The notes: a model not told the origin generated them from the sequence alone. DNA of 64,000 nucleotides from Sclerodactyla briareus (GCA_026419785.1 JAODTK010005749.1:1-64000); one strand, 5' to 3'. Positions 33,745-45,999 are shown, numbered from the stretch's first letter. Numbers and translations are program-made.

Positions 33745-35115
33745 TTAAGGTTGCTTTACTAGGCATGCGAATCGCTGCGCATAGGCGAATACGCGATTCG
33801 CCTGGCTGGCGAGGAATCGCGATGTCGCGTTTTGTCGCGGGGGTATTTACTAGGCACGCGAATCGCGACTCGAGAAATAAAATCGCAGGGGAGCACAGAA
33901 CTAGATGAGCGGCTTTTAGCGCTATTTAGCGGCGAAAGGACAAGAAAGAAACTGGCGCTCGCAAAGCACATCAATTTAGGCAAGATGTCTATTGCCACAG
34001 GATATACTTCCTCATTGAAGAAAATACAGAGGAGACGCAGTGTCACCCAAATGACGACAACTACTGTAGGTTATGGGCCTATAGGCATATAGGGCGCGGG
34101 CCGGTATGTCCCTTAGAGAATTTCCACGAAATGGGTGACACACTCCTAAAACAAAAGAGGGAATGTACACTCCCATGACGGTGCGGTGATCATCACTCCA
34201 TTCCACTCCATTTCACTCCGCCATTGTAGAAAATCTTCGCACCACTTACCTGAATCTAGGATAATAATAATACGGATAAATCATTATCCTGATTATGGAG
34301 CATACTTCACTCTTCTGAGTGGAATTGAAGTGTGCTGACGGAACCACTGCTCCAATGTTTTCCATAATCTCACAGTACGGATCTTCGCCCATAATCTAGT
34401 GATACTGCCTCTATTAGAATGAAATTCCACTCTACATTCGAGGTTTGCTGAGTGAAACTTAATTAGAGTGAATCACTCCTTTTAGAAAGCATGCATGAAT
34501 GACATGAGTTATAATAGAAATGCATGACATTTTCCGGGATGACGTTGTTCAGTAGTTTGGGTAGGTTCATGCCTGGGTGGGTCGAAAAAAGGCTAAAAAT
34601 AACATTCCCTGGGCTGGTCGAGTCCCCGAGTAGATCTATCAAACCCGATTGCGGAAAATTCCCCAAAACTTTGGAGAATTCCCACCGATCAGGGTTTTAA
34701 TAAAACGCTCCAAAAATCCATCATGCCGTCTATTCGAACATATGGCACAGTTAGAATAATGCAATAGACATGTAGGTCCTATTTAACAGGCGAAATAAAG
34801 GGGATTGCACGATGTATGTGACACGATATGCCTATATTGCAGCAAAATACTGAAATTCTCTTTATACGGTGTCCCATTTCGCGTCCTTCCATATCGGTTC
34901 ATAACAGCGAGTTGTCGTTAGCGCGAGAAACGCGATTTGATTTGTCACCGGACAATTCGGTTTTTGTCGCGACCCGCGACAAAAAATCGCACATTCGCAC
35001 ATTCGCGGATCGAGTGCCTTAATGATAGACACATATAAATAACACAGGAGCGGAAAATAGTCTTTGTCGCGTATTCGCACAGTCGCACCTTCGGTGCCTA
35101 GTAAAAGCACCTTAA
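33745..35115. mobile_element. TTAA-flanked inverted-repeat DNA element (non-autonomous)
   Basis: A TTAA at 33745-33748 is followed by GGTTGCTTTACTAGGCA. The other end reads TGCCTAGTAAAAGCACC followed by TTAA at 35112-35115. The ends are inverted repeats of 17 bases differing by one shifted base pair. TTTACTAGGCAYGCGAATCGC occurs at the left end and again about 90 bases in, and both ends are rich in GTCGCG and CGCGAATCGC words. TTAA duplications are known for piggyBac, Kolobok and Sola3 elements; a TAA/TTA duplication (Harbinger) is also possible. No transposase frame of adequate length is present. Confidence 0.7.
34961..34985. repeat. Hairpin inside the TTAA element
   Basis: TTTTTGTCGCG and CGCGACAAAAA are perfect 11-bp arms around an ACC loop. 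This is a subterminal palindrome of the kind transposases can bind, but binding is only inferred. Confidence 0.7.
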
Positions 35116-35289
35116 TTCTGGAAGTCCTCGCCTAGAGACTGTACCAGTAGTAGTATAATTATGTCAAAATGAACAGGCCATCGCTGGTGGATATGCATCG
35201 CCTGAGGCCATAGAATCCTATGATCCCCCTCCTCCCCCCGCCTTTTTGGGCAATGGCACTGATGGCAATATGGATCGTTATTAGGGATT

Positions 35290-35745
35290 CACCTATATGC
35301 TCTCCTATATGGTTTAATCAAATTGAGCACCGAGTTCAAAATTATGCTGCCCGCGTGCTGGTGGGAGCATCGAAGACTCTCAAGTCACACCCATTTTATG
35401 TGACCTCCAATGGCTCCGTATTGTTATAAGCTGATGCTATGGTATATAAGGCCTGAACCAATTTAGCTCCTATCTAATCAGCGGTTGCTTATGCCTGCCA
35501 GATGAGCCGCTCACACCTCTTCGCTCTGTGACATAATGCTCTCATTGTGCCTCGTTCCCGTCGTCTGGGTGACAGAGCTTTCTGTGTGTCGCACCCCAGT
35601 TGTGAACTCGCTTTCGGTGAACATTAGGTGTAATACACTGTAATAGGCCAGACTAGCTTTTCTTCCCGCTTTCCTGTTCTCGCCTTGAGCATTTGAGGAA
35701 AAAATTGGGATATGTGCGGCATTATAAATCTTCATTATTATTATT
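35290..35745 (+). pseudogene. LINE (L2/CR1-like) 3' end
   Basis: IEHRVQNYAARVLVGASKTL near 35320 matches the block near the C-terminus of L2/CR1 reverse transcriptases (VQN.AAR...G). It is followed in other frames by an RLGDRAF(C/S)V..P-like stretch near 35570 and FSRLEHLRKKLGY near 35680. The sequence ends with ATAAATCTTCATTATTATTATT, the short tandem tail typical of L2-type 3' ends. It is 5'-truncated and frameshifted. Confidence 0.65.
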
Positions 35746-35859
35746 CAGAGAATTCTAGTGTGCCGTTCCACAAGATTTTTCAACTATTTAATTTTGACAA
35801 ATTCTTTGGGGCGGTGAGAACATACCCAACCCTCTATAGCTACGCCCTGTCGTATCGGA

Positions 35860-37200
35860 CGTGACCTCCGATGACATTGAAATCAGGTTATGTTTGAATA
35901 AGAACCATCAGAGTCCACCACCCACCACGTTTCGTGTAAAAAATCGGACAGAATCATTGGTTCGCGTTAGACCTCGAAAAAGAGGCAGCAGTCATGGCAC
36001 GAAACCAACTTTCCAACCGGAAACACTGGAGGAGGGTATCGGAGAGGCCTATGTGTCGTGGTCCAAACCGAGTTAGGTTTGCGTCTTCTGATTGTGCAGG
36101 AAGTCGTTATTGTGGGCCAATCAAGCTTCTGATGCTGGTCGTTGTATATATGCATTTGTTCGATGATCAGTATAAGAGCAGTTCATCGGGCACGTTGTGA
36201 CTCGACGGCCTGGAATTCTCCTTTCACTCTCTGCCAGTCGAGATTTGTCCATAGAGTAGAATAGAGACGAGTGACTTGAACGGACGGAACGTGGGCGGTT
36301 CAAATGATGTTGCTTTTCCATATCTATTCAGTCTAGCAACAGCGCTGCCGTGGCTGTTGCAATCCGGTATGCGGATTTACCGCTGACTGGTTCCATCTGG
36401 GTGAGAGTGCTCCAAAGTATTTGACATTGGAGGAGAGTCAAGAGGCTCGCCTTGCAGTGTGATGTACTTGGGTGTTGCTCTGCTATTTACCAGTTCTGGA
36501 ACTTTTCTGCACTGATATCCATGCCACAACGGTTAGTGGCCCTTGCCAGTCTGTTAGTCAGGAGGTCTTGTAGCTTGTTGATGCTTCCAGCCATCATGTC
36601 GATGTAATCGCGCGCGAACTGGCAAAAGTGGTCGACCTCCAATAGAAATTGTTGTAGCCCCCTGACACATCGGTAGTCGGGAGGGTCTCTGCATTATTCT
36701 TTCCAGAGAAAAATTGGAGAGTGTTGTGAGGGGGGGGGGAGAACGGGCAACAGTGTCTGGAAGAAGCAAATGCCTTAATTGATGTTAGGAGACCTGCGCA
36801 ATGGAGTGCTCATAGAGTGCTTGGATAACTTTAAACAAGCCCCACTTCGATGTCGAAGTCTCGAACCTGCCACAGGCCTTCATGCCAAACTCTATCAGGC
36901 CTTGTGAAGTCGTGAATGAAGTTGTGGAAAAGGTCACGTTGGTGTTGTAGGTGTTTCTCGATGAGAACTCTGCAGTTGAAGATTTGCTCAACCGTACTCG
37001 ACCAAGCCCTGAAGCCGGCCGTTCTTCGGCGAGTATCTCCTCGATTTTAGGTAGGCGGTGAGGATTATGCGCAGCATGATCTTATAGGGTGGCCTATTAA
37101 GCGATGGTCCTGAGTTCTGGCAGCGCCTTAGATTGCCTTTTTCGACAGAGGCATACCAGTGACTGTGCCATTCCTTTTGGCCCACTTCTTCGCTACCAGA
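35860..37200 (-). pseudogene. RTE-like LINE reverse transcriptase fragment
   Basis: On the minus strand, from 37185, LRRCQN..R..SL....KIMLRIIL matches the N-Y-R-x-I-S-L fingers block of endonuclease-type LINEs. Then AGFRAWSSTVEQIFNCRVLI near 37000, FDRVWHEGLW-like residues near 36890 and KVIQALYEHS near 36825 follow in shifting frames. VKYFGAL near 36430 is the thumb block, with C-terminal traces near 36290 (KIRLYSTL-like) and 36120 (DQHQKL.W..). Frames change at least six times. The last part lies next to the plus-strand LINE tail at 35745, so two LINE fragments meet tail to tail. Confidence 0.7.
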
Positions 37201-38010
37201 TTTTTATGGCGAAGAATTGTTGTAAGTGCCTTTGTTCGCTCTCATCGCCATCGTTTTTGGTCAGAAATTCGCGGCGAAGCAAGACATTAAAGAACATAAT
37301 ATTTTTTCGCGAAGGGGGATATACATGATGGCAAACAGAGCTTACATGATCCAGTGTGATACAACAAAATATTATTCAGTGCAATAACGCATGTCATCAC
37401 AGTTGTGTTTCGCAACCGTAAATAATGGACCAAGCCGCCCATAATGCACATGTTCCTAGCTATCCACCCAAGCAAGTAGATAATTCCGATTTCTCATGAG
37501 ACCCAGTGATATGTGACGTCATTTAGGCGGGTTTAGGTTCGTACTGCTTTACGAGTGGCAGCATGCAAAGTGAAATATACCAGCTAAGACCATTACTTTC
37601 GATCATTGATATGGTCAGGGTGAGGTTTAACGTGGACAGCGACAGCGAATCCACATTTGTTCAATCGCATGGAAGATTGTTGTTATTGAAGCGGAGTCTA
37701 TACGTTTTCATAACGTAGGCCAATTGCGGGGGCGTGATAGGCCCGGGTGGAGCATAACTCCTGATGAAATAGTCAGTGATGGCGGGGGGGGGGGTGGGTT
37801 GGTAATGTTGTCGCAGACTACCAAAATCTTGGAGCCTCTGACAAGTTCTGACCAGGGTTCTATAGTCCGAGACAGCACCTCTGTGGAAGATAACACGATG
37901 CGTATACGTAAGGATAAAAAAGGCCTACGGCTAAGTTTCGATGTTTACATCACGTGCAACCGAGAGGATGTTGGGGCCGTCCTCCCAAGTGCGATAAGGT
38001 AGTCGCCAGA

Positions 38011-38077
38011 ATACATAAATCATACATACATACATAATACATACATACATACATACAACCTACATACATACATACTA
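38011..38077 (+). repeat. CATA microsatellite
   Basis: Repeated CATA with a few interruptions (TACATAATACATAC, ACAACCTACATAC). No neighbouring gene. Confidence 0.9.
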
Positions 38078-39520
38078 CGAATAGAGTGGTGGTCCAACTG
38101 ATAAAATGCATGACAAACAAGCACTATTGCAGTTTTAAAGATGCCATACTGATATATTTCGAGGTCACCAGGACCCCATCTTCCAGGCAAAATTCGACGG
38201 GACACTAATGCTTTAGCATCATACAGCCGGTACAAGTAATTAAAATACGAGAGCTTCTGATTAACAATGTACTTGCAGTTGATAAGGCAGATACCATAGG
38301 GGAAGGAAATATAGAAAAGGTCGTGAAAGTAGGGTGATTGGAAAATAGCATTAGAATAGCTCTGTACCACCCACTGAGGCTCGTTGCGAATGGCGACTCA
38401 ATGATCTTCGAAAGTAGGATATTAGATCAGCGCTATTACATTGCGTTTCCGCCGTTAGGATGTGCGCCGTGAGTTTCCAGCCACGCGTGGGGTAGGGTTA
38501 CTGTACCTATAAAGACTATTCTAAATAGGATTTCGTAGAGTGCTGTGGGGGCAAACATTCCATAACTTTCAGATCTCACAGTTATTGTCAATGATATGAA
38601 ACTGCTGTCCTTTTGATTCGTTCATTTAGCAATGACGCCTCGGAAGAAAATTGCACACCTTCTTAATGATTCAACACAACATTGTGTCACGTTTACATAT
38701 TGTTTGGTATAATTCATTAGATAACCAGGCAAACAGGTGTTGGGTAAATATTTTGATAAAAATACAAACACGAAGCAAACATTAATAACAAACAATTTAA
38801 TATTTTTAGAGGGTATGCCTAGTCTAGTCAGCAATTACGCCAGTAGGAAAGATGGGATAGTAATTGTAAAATCTGATTCCTTCCGAAAATATTATCTTAG
38901 TTTGAAGAAGCTGGTCTTGAAATTAGGATGAAAAAACATGTGGCTGCGGAGTTGTTTTCGTGTTATTTCTGCCAGAATACAACGAGAGAACAATAACCAT
39001 CGTGTTTATATGAAATGCTTGAACTCTGGCCATTGCCCTCCCGAATTTTCGATCCAATTTATGACAGTATGCACCTTGTACCATGATCAGTATTATCACC
39101 TGTTTTTGTTAATGGGATGCGTGTCAACTGAAACATGACTATCTGGAATTTGCCTACTAGAAGTTCATGGTTTGTTCGGCCTTCATTACTTACGTTACTG
39201 CTTTAAAGGTTAATTTCGAGGCTGACTGCGCTGGATTCGGGTTAACAGTATATCCCGAGGCTGAGTATGTCAATGCAATTTCTCCGCCCTGCTCGCTTTT
39301 CGCTATTGGTTTTATTCTCACATCGACCTCATAGTACAATTAGAGGAGTTCTCTCCTAACTGGTACGCATGCTCCAGTGATTGTATACACTGGTTGAAAT
39401 TATGTACTGGTTATTTTGTCATCCTCACCTAACTGCAACGATGTCGAACGAAAAATACTTTTTTCAGTTGCAGATAATGACAACAACCCAACGACACAAA
39501 AAACCATGAAAGTATAAGCG

Positions 39521-39551
39521 TTTTAAACCCAACAAGAATTGGGTTTTAAAA
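39521..39551. repeat. Hairpin TTTTAAACCCAA / TTGGGTTTTAAAA
   Basis: Twelve-base arm and its complement with one extra T, separated by CAAGAA. No function suggested. Confidence 0.6.
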
Positions 39552-39727
39552 ACCTTCTTTGTTTGTAGGGGAATCGCATGCCTATCAGCTAGGCCGGAGG
39601 CGCTATTTAAATGCTTTACATATAAATTGCACTACCGAAGTCCCACCATTAGAATCATTGAAACTGAACGTTGAACATGTCCTGCAAGTTTTTTGTTTTT
39701 TTTTCTATAGACTGTGACTACATTCTG

Positions 39728-39895
39728 CGTAAATTATGCAATTTAGACCATTACAGTTGTCCTGCAGTTATCCCTGTCTGAAACTTTAAATAAAAATCTC
39801 AGGGATCAATGACCACATCTACCAATTTCGTGAAAGTGCAACAAACCATAAAATCCTGAATATTTGCATAAATCATGCAATTTGAAACATTTTCA
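39728..39895 (+). repeat. Diverged ~140-bp repeat with GCATAA..ATGCAATTT core
   Basis: GCGTAAATTATGCAATTTAG near 39729 and GCATAAATCATGCAATTTGA near 39869 are about 140 bases apart. A similar core recurs near 41690 (GCATGAATTTAATGCAATTT), so it is part of a dispersed repeat family with its own periodicity. Confidence 0.5.
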
Positions 39896-40977
39896 TCAAC
39901 AAATGAATCATGTTAATTAGACATAATTAAATGACCTCGCGTGACCCCATATTTATTTTTACACTTATCGGGCTACATGAACCAGTTTTTGTGAACTTTC
40001 CGACGAGCCTAAAAAAATCCCAAAAATTATTTAGGCTACTTAATTAGCATATTTTACGCTCATGAAACCTAATCGTGCTTGTACCTGCTATCCCGTACTG
40101 CAAATGCTAATTGTAGCCTACGGCTCGTCCGTTATCTTGCTATCGAGCCCCAACAATGAATTACATGAAATAGGCAAATTTTCGATGCCACTGAAGATTC
40201 AATTGACTAAGCGCTTATTTTGTACTTCAGTACTCCGGTGCTGAAAAGGGAGAGCACTTAATAACAAGTTGCCCGGAACATATGGTGCGTTCTTTCGAAT
40301 CTTGTATATACCGTATATACCAGATAAAACGCGTTCTTTTCGGTACAACAAGTGGGTGACTTTAATGTGACTTGGATTATCTGATGAACCTCCACTTGCA
40401 CGGCTTGTATCAAAATGGCGACAATTCCCGATTCCTCTCCATTCAGAAATTGAGAGTCTTCCGAAATGTTCCATCAAGAAAAGGTAAATTCTGTGAATAA
40501 CTTTATAGATAAGAAGGTTAGGACCTGTATTCAGGCGATTGAATTGAAAAATACGTACGTATGGAGCAATTGCATTCAATTAGTGCAGCGTCGAACGTCA
40601 GAAAGCGAGGACATATTGCGTAACCACTACTCTGTGCATTGTAATGACACGGTGGAGTTTTCGATTGGCCTCTGACACAAGCCAGCTGTATTGAAAAGTG
40701 TTGGGGGTCGAAAGAACGCTTTCAACCAGTTGGGAACTCGTAGTAACGGTAATAGAATACGAGTTCGAAAGAACGCAGCAATTACGATGCAGGTTTTTTC
40801 GCTTCCAGTCATCGTGTAGTGGAGTGTGGATGAGAGACGGACTATTCCACCACTCGCTGTGTTTATGTGATAGAGGCCTCCAAAATTGGTCGACAAACAA
40901 AAAGCAATCCTACTTTATTTGAAATTAGACCTGTGTAAACACAACCAGCTGAACTACCATCGATTGTGTTATAGTGT

Positions 40978-41100
40978 GGCTCGATCACTCAGCCGGTAGC
41001 GCACTGGACTATCGACTGAAGAGGAGCTTGAAGACTGATCGGTGTACACGCAGGGCTATTCGTACATGGCTAGGGCTCGATAGAGTGCTGATCATGAGTC
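40978..41100 (+). repeat. Possible tRNA-derived SINE head
   Basis: GGCTCGATCACTCAGCCGGT followed by AGCGCACTGGACTATCGACTG resembles the 5' half of a tRNA with an A box (..AGCCGGTAGCGC) as found at the head of many SINEs. The anticodon stem does not pair, and the B box (GGTTCRANNCC) is not clear, so it is not a functional tRNA. A body and tail were not identified. Confidence 0.35.
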
Positions 41101-41183
41101 GATCACGATTCTGAGTCGTTCCGCGGCGTCCTTTTTTGTCTCGCCTGAATGAATTCAGGAAAGAGACTAGTGGTCACCTTTTT

Positions 41184-41307
41184 GGCGCGCGCCGCCCGCG
41201 CCGCGGTGTGTGGTGTGGTTGTGTTTGCGTGTGTGTGTGTTTGTGGTGTGGTGGTGTAGTGTGTGTGTTTGTGTGGTGTGTGTGAGTGTGTTTGGTGTGT
41301 GTATGTC
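41184..41307 (+). repeat. GC palindrome plus GT-rich microsatellite
   Basis: GGCGCGCGCC at 41184-41193 is a 10-bp palindrome followed by GCCCGCGCCGCGG and then about 110 bases of imperfect GT/GTGTT repeats. Alternating purine-pyrimidine sequence of this kind can adopt Z-DNA. Confidence 0.85.
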
Positions 41308-43969
41308 ACACTTTCTTGTTTAGGCAGATTTCTCACAAACCGTGAGGCATTATGACGAAAATGTTGTGTGTAACACCGGGGTTGGATGTTCCCGATCTGA
41401 TTAGATTTTGGACAGCAAAGTCATTCATTAAGTTGGGTAAATTAGCTTATTCTATGATAATTGTATTGTTCTTGAAACTCGTTAGCAAGATTACAAAGAA
41501 ACCGTAGTGCTACAGTGAGGTCGTTTGGGGCATGTAGGCTGGATGACTGGGAGATGAACTGATCAGATTTCAGCCTAAATATGCTAAATGACAGTGGTCT
41601 AATTGAAACTTGGTGGATGTTGGTCTACCATGGTTCCCTAGAAACTTAAAAGTGAGTCAGGTCCTGGAGGTCATTTAAAGTGTCTAATTGCATGAATTTA
41701 ATGCAATTTTCCAAAGTTCGTTGGATTTCCACAAAACTTGGGTAGATGCAAACCACCTTTGATTCTGATCATTTTAAAAGTCAGCTGGGGTCAGTAGAGG
41801 TCATTGTATGTGCCTAATTTGCATAATTTATTCCAATTTCCAATTCGCCAAACCAGTAGGTATGTTGTTAACATTTCTGGATCTGATGTGTTTGATGTTC
41901 TTATGAATTTGATTGAATTCCATCATATAATAGCTCCGTTAAAATAAAGCACTGGGGGAACGAGTATAAACCATAGCTCTGTGACAATTTTACAGCTGTT
42001 ATAAGCTGCCCACAAGCAAAACCCTCTATTACCCAACCAATTTGTTAGGTTGATTAGACCCACAAAAGTACTGTAACCATTTTTCTTCCTCTCTTTCTAC
42101 CTGGGGACGTGTGCCAACAAGGGACTTTTGTATTAGGAGTAAAACGTATTGGTTATTTAGGAATTTAGGAATTTTTATGGGTTATATGTGAAAATATGTG
42201 ATGTCGTTTCAAGGACAATGGTCTGCAGCGAAACTAGTGATTGTTGTGAAGTGAATAATACATAACACCGATCGCGCATCAGGCGAGACACTTTTTGGCG
42301 ATCGCCTCGTGTATTGCAAAAGAGAGAGTAGGGCCCACGGTTCTAATTTAAACGATCACAAAAAAATTATTAATCGTTGTTCCTGTGTGGGAGAAGTAAT
42401 TTATGCTCTCGTGTATTTGGTTTGTAATTTTAACTGATGATACATCCTGCCAACACTCTGCCAATGAGAGCAAGATAACTTGGTATGTTTCCATACCCCG
42501 TAGAGGCGTAGGACGTCAAATAGGTATGTGGGTTGCACATATTGAGAGGATGACCCGATTGTTTTTGGTGTCAGTTCAAGGGTCCTTCAAGGTTCACGAA
42601 CGAGAGGGCAAACTCAGAAAACGTGTCAGCCGATAATATAACGAACGCAGCATGTATCAAGTACAAATAGGTATGTGGGTTGCACGTTTGGCCGAGGATG
42701 AAAACCCTATTGTTTTTGGTCTTAGGTCAGGGTCATTTGAGGTCACCATAGGAAACAATCCTCATATATTTGACAACGAAACCATTTTAAGGATGTCGTA
42801 TGGAAGTTGTTCGTCTGGGCGAACTACATCTGGTGACTACTTTGCCTCGAGCTTGTGGAATTGAGTGCTAATTTTTGTGATGTCAGATTCGAACTTGTAG
42901 AAGACAACACCATTTAAAGTGAATTCTTAGATAATGTTGTAATACAAACACTCCATATCACAAGCTATCTCAATGAACGCACCAGTGTGAAAGGTCAAGC
43001 CACAGCCTCTAAAACACTGGAATGTTGTTAAATTTGACATTTGACATTGATCTGGCAACAAAACATTTAGAGGGATTTTTATAAACGAAAGTGAAAGTTT
43101 TGTTCGTCGAGGCGAACTGCATGTAGTTCGCTATGCATGGGAGCCTATTTGTCGTTGAACTTATGAAGGATTTCGTTTGTGTGGCCACCTGCTACTCCGC
43201 AAATTAAGATGCTTGTGTTCAGGAATAAAGGAAATGTTTTGAAAATAATTGTGCCCAGTGCCCCCCAAGTAAAAAAGTGGGTTAGATATTCACTGTAATG
43301 TAAAACACCTGGATGACTCCCAATTGTACACCCTTTCATCTAACACAATTGCCTGGACAGATGATATTGTCTGTGGCACTGCAGTATTGAGCATAATATA
43401 TTCACCCATGCTGTCCTATAGTCCGACGTGGTTTTTGTAATTATCACTTGTCCCGTCTCAGGACAACGCCTATGAATTGCAATGTTTACCTTGTGTATTA
43501 AGCTCTCAGTGTTCCTTGCCATATGCCATATGCATCCCCCAACTGGCTATACTTTGAAGATGGCTTGTTTGTCAATTAAAATAATCTTGCACCTCAGCAA
43601 TTTAAAGTGAAATTGCACAAAATGGTATATTTCACATTCCACGCATTTTTCCGTCCAAAATAAATTGTATATAATAATAATTGAAAGTACGTGATTCCGA
43701 TATACCGAGTTGTGCTGCACAAATTACAATATTCTGTGGTGACGGTCCAATGGGCAAAATTCGCCCTCGCTTGTTCGCCGTACCTAGCATACGACAATCC
43801 ATCTTTAAGCATATTGAACGTTTGACCCCAAAAGGGGGCGGCGTCGGCTTGCTGTACCAAATCGAGTCTCTCGGGTCAAGGTCAAAGATTGTTGTGCCAA
43901 TAAAACATCATTAATTCTACAAGCCTAGAGAACCAGCAATTCTTCATTGCCTAAGGCTAGTATTGATAT
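41308..43969. other. Spacer DNA with dispersed ~130-150-bp repeats
   Basis: No gene recognised. GAGGTCATT..GTGYCTAATT blocks recur near 41667 and 41797 (130 bp apart), and CAAATAGGTATGTGGGTTGC at 42517 recurs at 42664 (147 bp apart). TTCGTCTGGGCGAACTACAT near 42810 has a diverged partner near 43103. Confidence 0.45.
42517..42745 (+). repeat. Two-copy repeat, 147-bp offset
   Basis: CAAATAGGTATGTGGGTTGC AC is followed in both copies by GAGGATGA, then TTGTTTTTGG and an AAGGTCA/GAGGTCA block. A related period is seen in the repeats near 41667 and 39729. Confidence 0.7.
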
Positions 43970-45093
43970 ATCGACCTGAGGTTAGAAGGAAGGACGGTCG
44001 GCTCTACCATTCGGTGTATTTCTTACGGTGTTCAATGATTTGATAGAAAACTACTTACTAGATCCTTCACAGGTAGATTTAGCCGGTGATTTCAATATTT
44101 GGGTTGATGACCAAAATAGGATAGGGAAGCCACACATTTCCTTGAAATACTGTCATCGTATGGATTGAAACAACACGTGACAGTATGGAGGCATGTGTAG
44201 AAGAGATCCGTGACTGGATGAAAGGTAATTATCTCAAACCTTACTAACGACAGAAAACCTGAACTTATCCTTTTCGGCTCGAAAGCAAAGTTGTGCAAAA
44301 ATCGATGTCCCTCACTTCAAAATTGGAGACGTGTGATTCCTCCAGTTGGCCAGGTGCTAAACCTTGGTGTTATAATGGACAGAGCCATCTGACCATGAAC
44401 TCGCACATCTCTGCAAACTATTCAGTCGTCCAGCTTTCATATTAGAAGCCTAGGTAGAATCTGGATGGAAGCATCTAAGCCAACAGGCAACCGAGCAGGT
44501 GGTGCATGCATACATTACTTCTCGGCTTGACATGGGTAATGCACTGTGTTTGGTCTTCCCAACTAACAGATTCGTCGACTCCAGAGACAACAAAACACTG
44601 CTGCCCGTCTTGTAACACGCAGTAAGCCGTCTGTACACATATCACCTGTTCTTCATGATCTGCACTGGCTCCAGTTCGATTCAGAATCCAGTACAACTGT
44701 TATTGCTCGCTTTCCATGCCTTAAATCACTATGAACCACCATATGTACTGGAGATACTGGAACTCTATCATCCCTCTCGTTCTGGTCTGAGATCTGCCTC
44801 GAAATTTCTTCTGACTGAGCCGAGGTAGTCACGTCCGTGAGGGGACAGATCCTTCTCTGTGTCAGCACCCCGTTTGTGGAACAAACTCCCCGATGAACTA
44901 CGGTCATGTTCTTCACTGGACACGTTCAAGTTAAGATTGAAGACATACCTCATGAGAATTGCATTTGGTCAAGTTAACTCTACCTGTTGATTATTTTGTA
45001 CATAGGGTGTATTGTAATTTTTCTGTGAGCTCTGTGTGCGCAATGAGCGCTTTTTGCGGATTTGTGCGCGTTATAAGTTTTCGATATTATTAT
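43970..45093 (+). pseudogene. L2-like LINE with internal deletion
   Basis: The left part encodes an endonuclease segment: VFNDLIENYLLDPSQVDLAG followed by DFNIWVDD near 44095, the GDFN(I)H.D box of LINE endonucleases, then LKYCHRM or, in another frame, a FLEILSSYGLKQ reading. Within ~60 bases the sequence jumps to the late reverse transcriptase: EEIRDWM near 44205, RKPELILFGSKAK near 44255, and the C-terminal region up to APRLWNKLPDELRSCSSLDT in frame pieces near 44865-44925. The 3' end GCGCGTTATAAGTTTTCGAT then ATTATTATTA is L2-like. The palm with the active site is missing, about 1.5 kb by comparison with the family. Confidence 0.75.
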
Positions 45094-45999
45094 TAACTCC
45101 CACTGGCCTATGAAAAACTTTGATGATTTATTTATAGGCATTCTCAAACAAAGTGGACCAATCTAAACTTAATTTAAGATTTGATTTGATTTGATTGCTA
45201 CGGTTCAGGAAGCCAATTTGACTCATCAAGAAACCCTAACCGAATTTTGATCGTGGATGAGCACCGACGACAACTCGCCTTCTCTCTCGAATAGTGCTTA
45301 GAGATATCGAGGCAGGAGTGACACCAATCCCTGCTCCCGGGACCGCAATTTTACGTCCCCATCCGACGGACGATTAGTGAACTCCAGGACCTGACCCCCT
45401 TCTCAGAACCTGGAGAAGCGGAAGATGTTCGACGCGACTGCCTCACAGCCGCCCGACGGGACCTATTGCAAGTGCCCCGAAACAACCCCCCGAAAGAGAG
45501 TACGTGTATATGGCAGAGGGTGGGGATGGAGTGCCCCCCCCCCCCTGACAGGTTTCACTGGGAAGAAAGCCTGAAATACCGGAGGTAGGTGCAGGCAGAA
45601 CATCCTGTTTGATACACTGTTTCCAACAATAGCGGTACATGTAAGACCCCCCCCCCACCGCAGGTGACCCAGAACACAAAATCAAATCCAGCACAACCGG
45701 GAACAGTTCCCCCCCACCCCCACCCACCCATCACGACAGGTCCCCGCCCACAATTGCAAACAATTGAGTTTCAAGCTGAGTTGGGCTTACAACTGTAGTT
45801 GAAAACCTTTCTAAAGGCCTGGGTGAAATTAGATTTTAGATGTCTCCCAAAGCCGTTTCTGTTGAAAAAATCACGTTAATTAGACAAGAAATCAAATATG
45901 TCTCAACATCTTTGACGGTTACTGTAAATATTTACAAATTCTTGTGAGTATCTATCACGGAATCTTATCCTAACTGTACATTTGTGTAGTACTGTTTGA
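45094..45999. other. Spacer between two LINEs
   Basis: Contains two poly-C runs (45534-45545, 45647-45656) and C-rich sequence around them. No gene is recognised. Proline/glycine-rich frames here are products of the C runs. Confidence 0.4.

Larger units (their letters stand above)
37201..40977. other. Spacer DNA with small repeats
   Basis: No gene is recognised. It holds an 11-base G run (37784-37794), a CATA microsatellite (38011-38077), a hairpin (39521-39551) and a two-copy ~140-bp repeat near 39728-39895. Confidence 0.4.

Noticed and set aside
40978-41050. A functional tRNA gene
   Set aside because: Only an A-box-like half is present; the anticodon stem does not pair and the B box is unclear.
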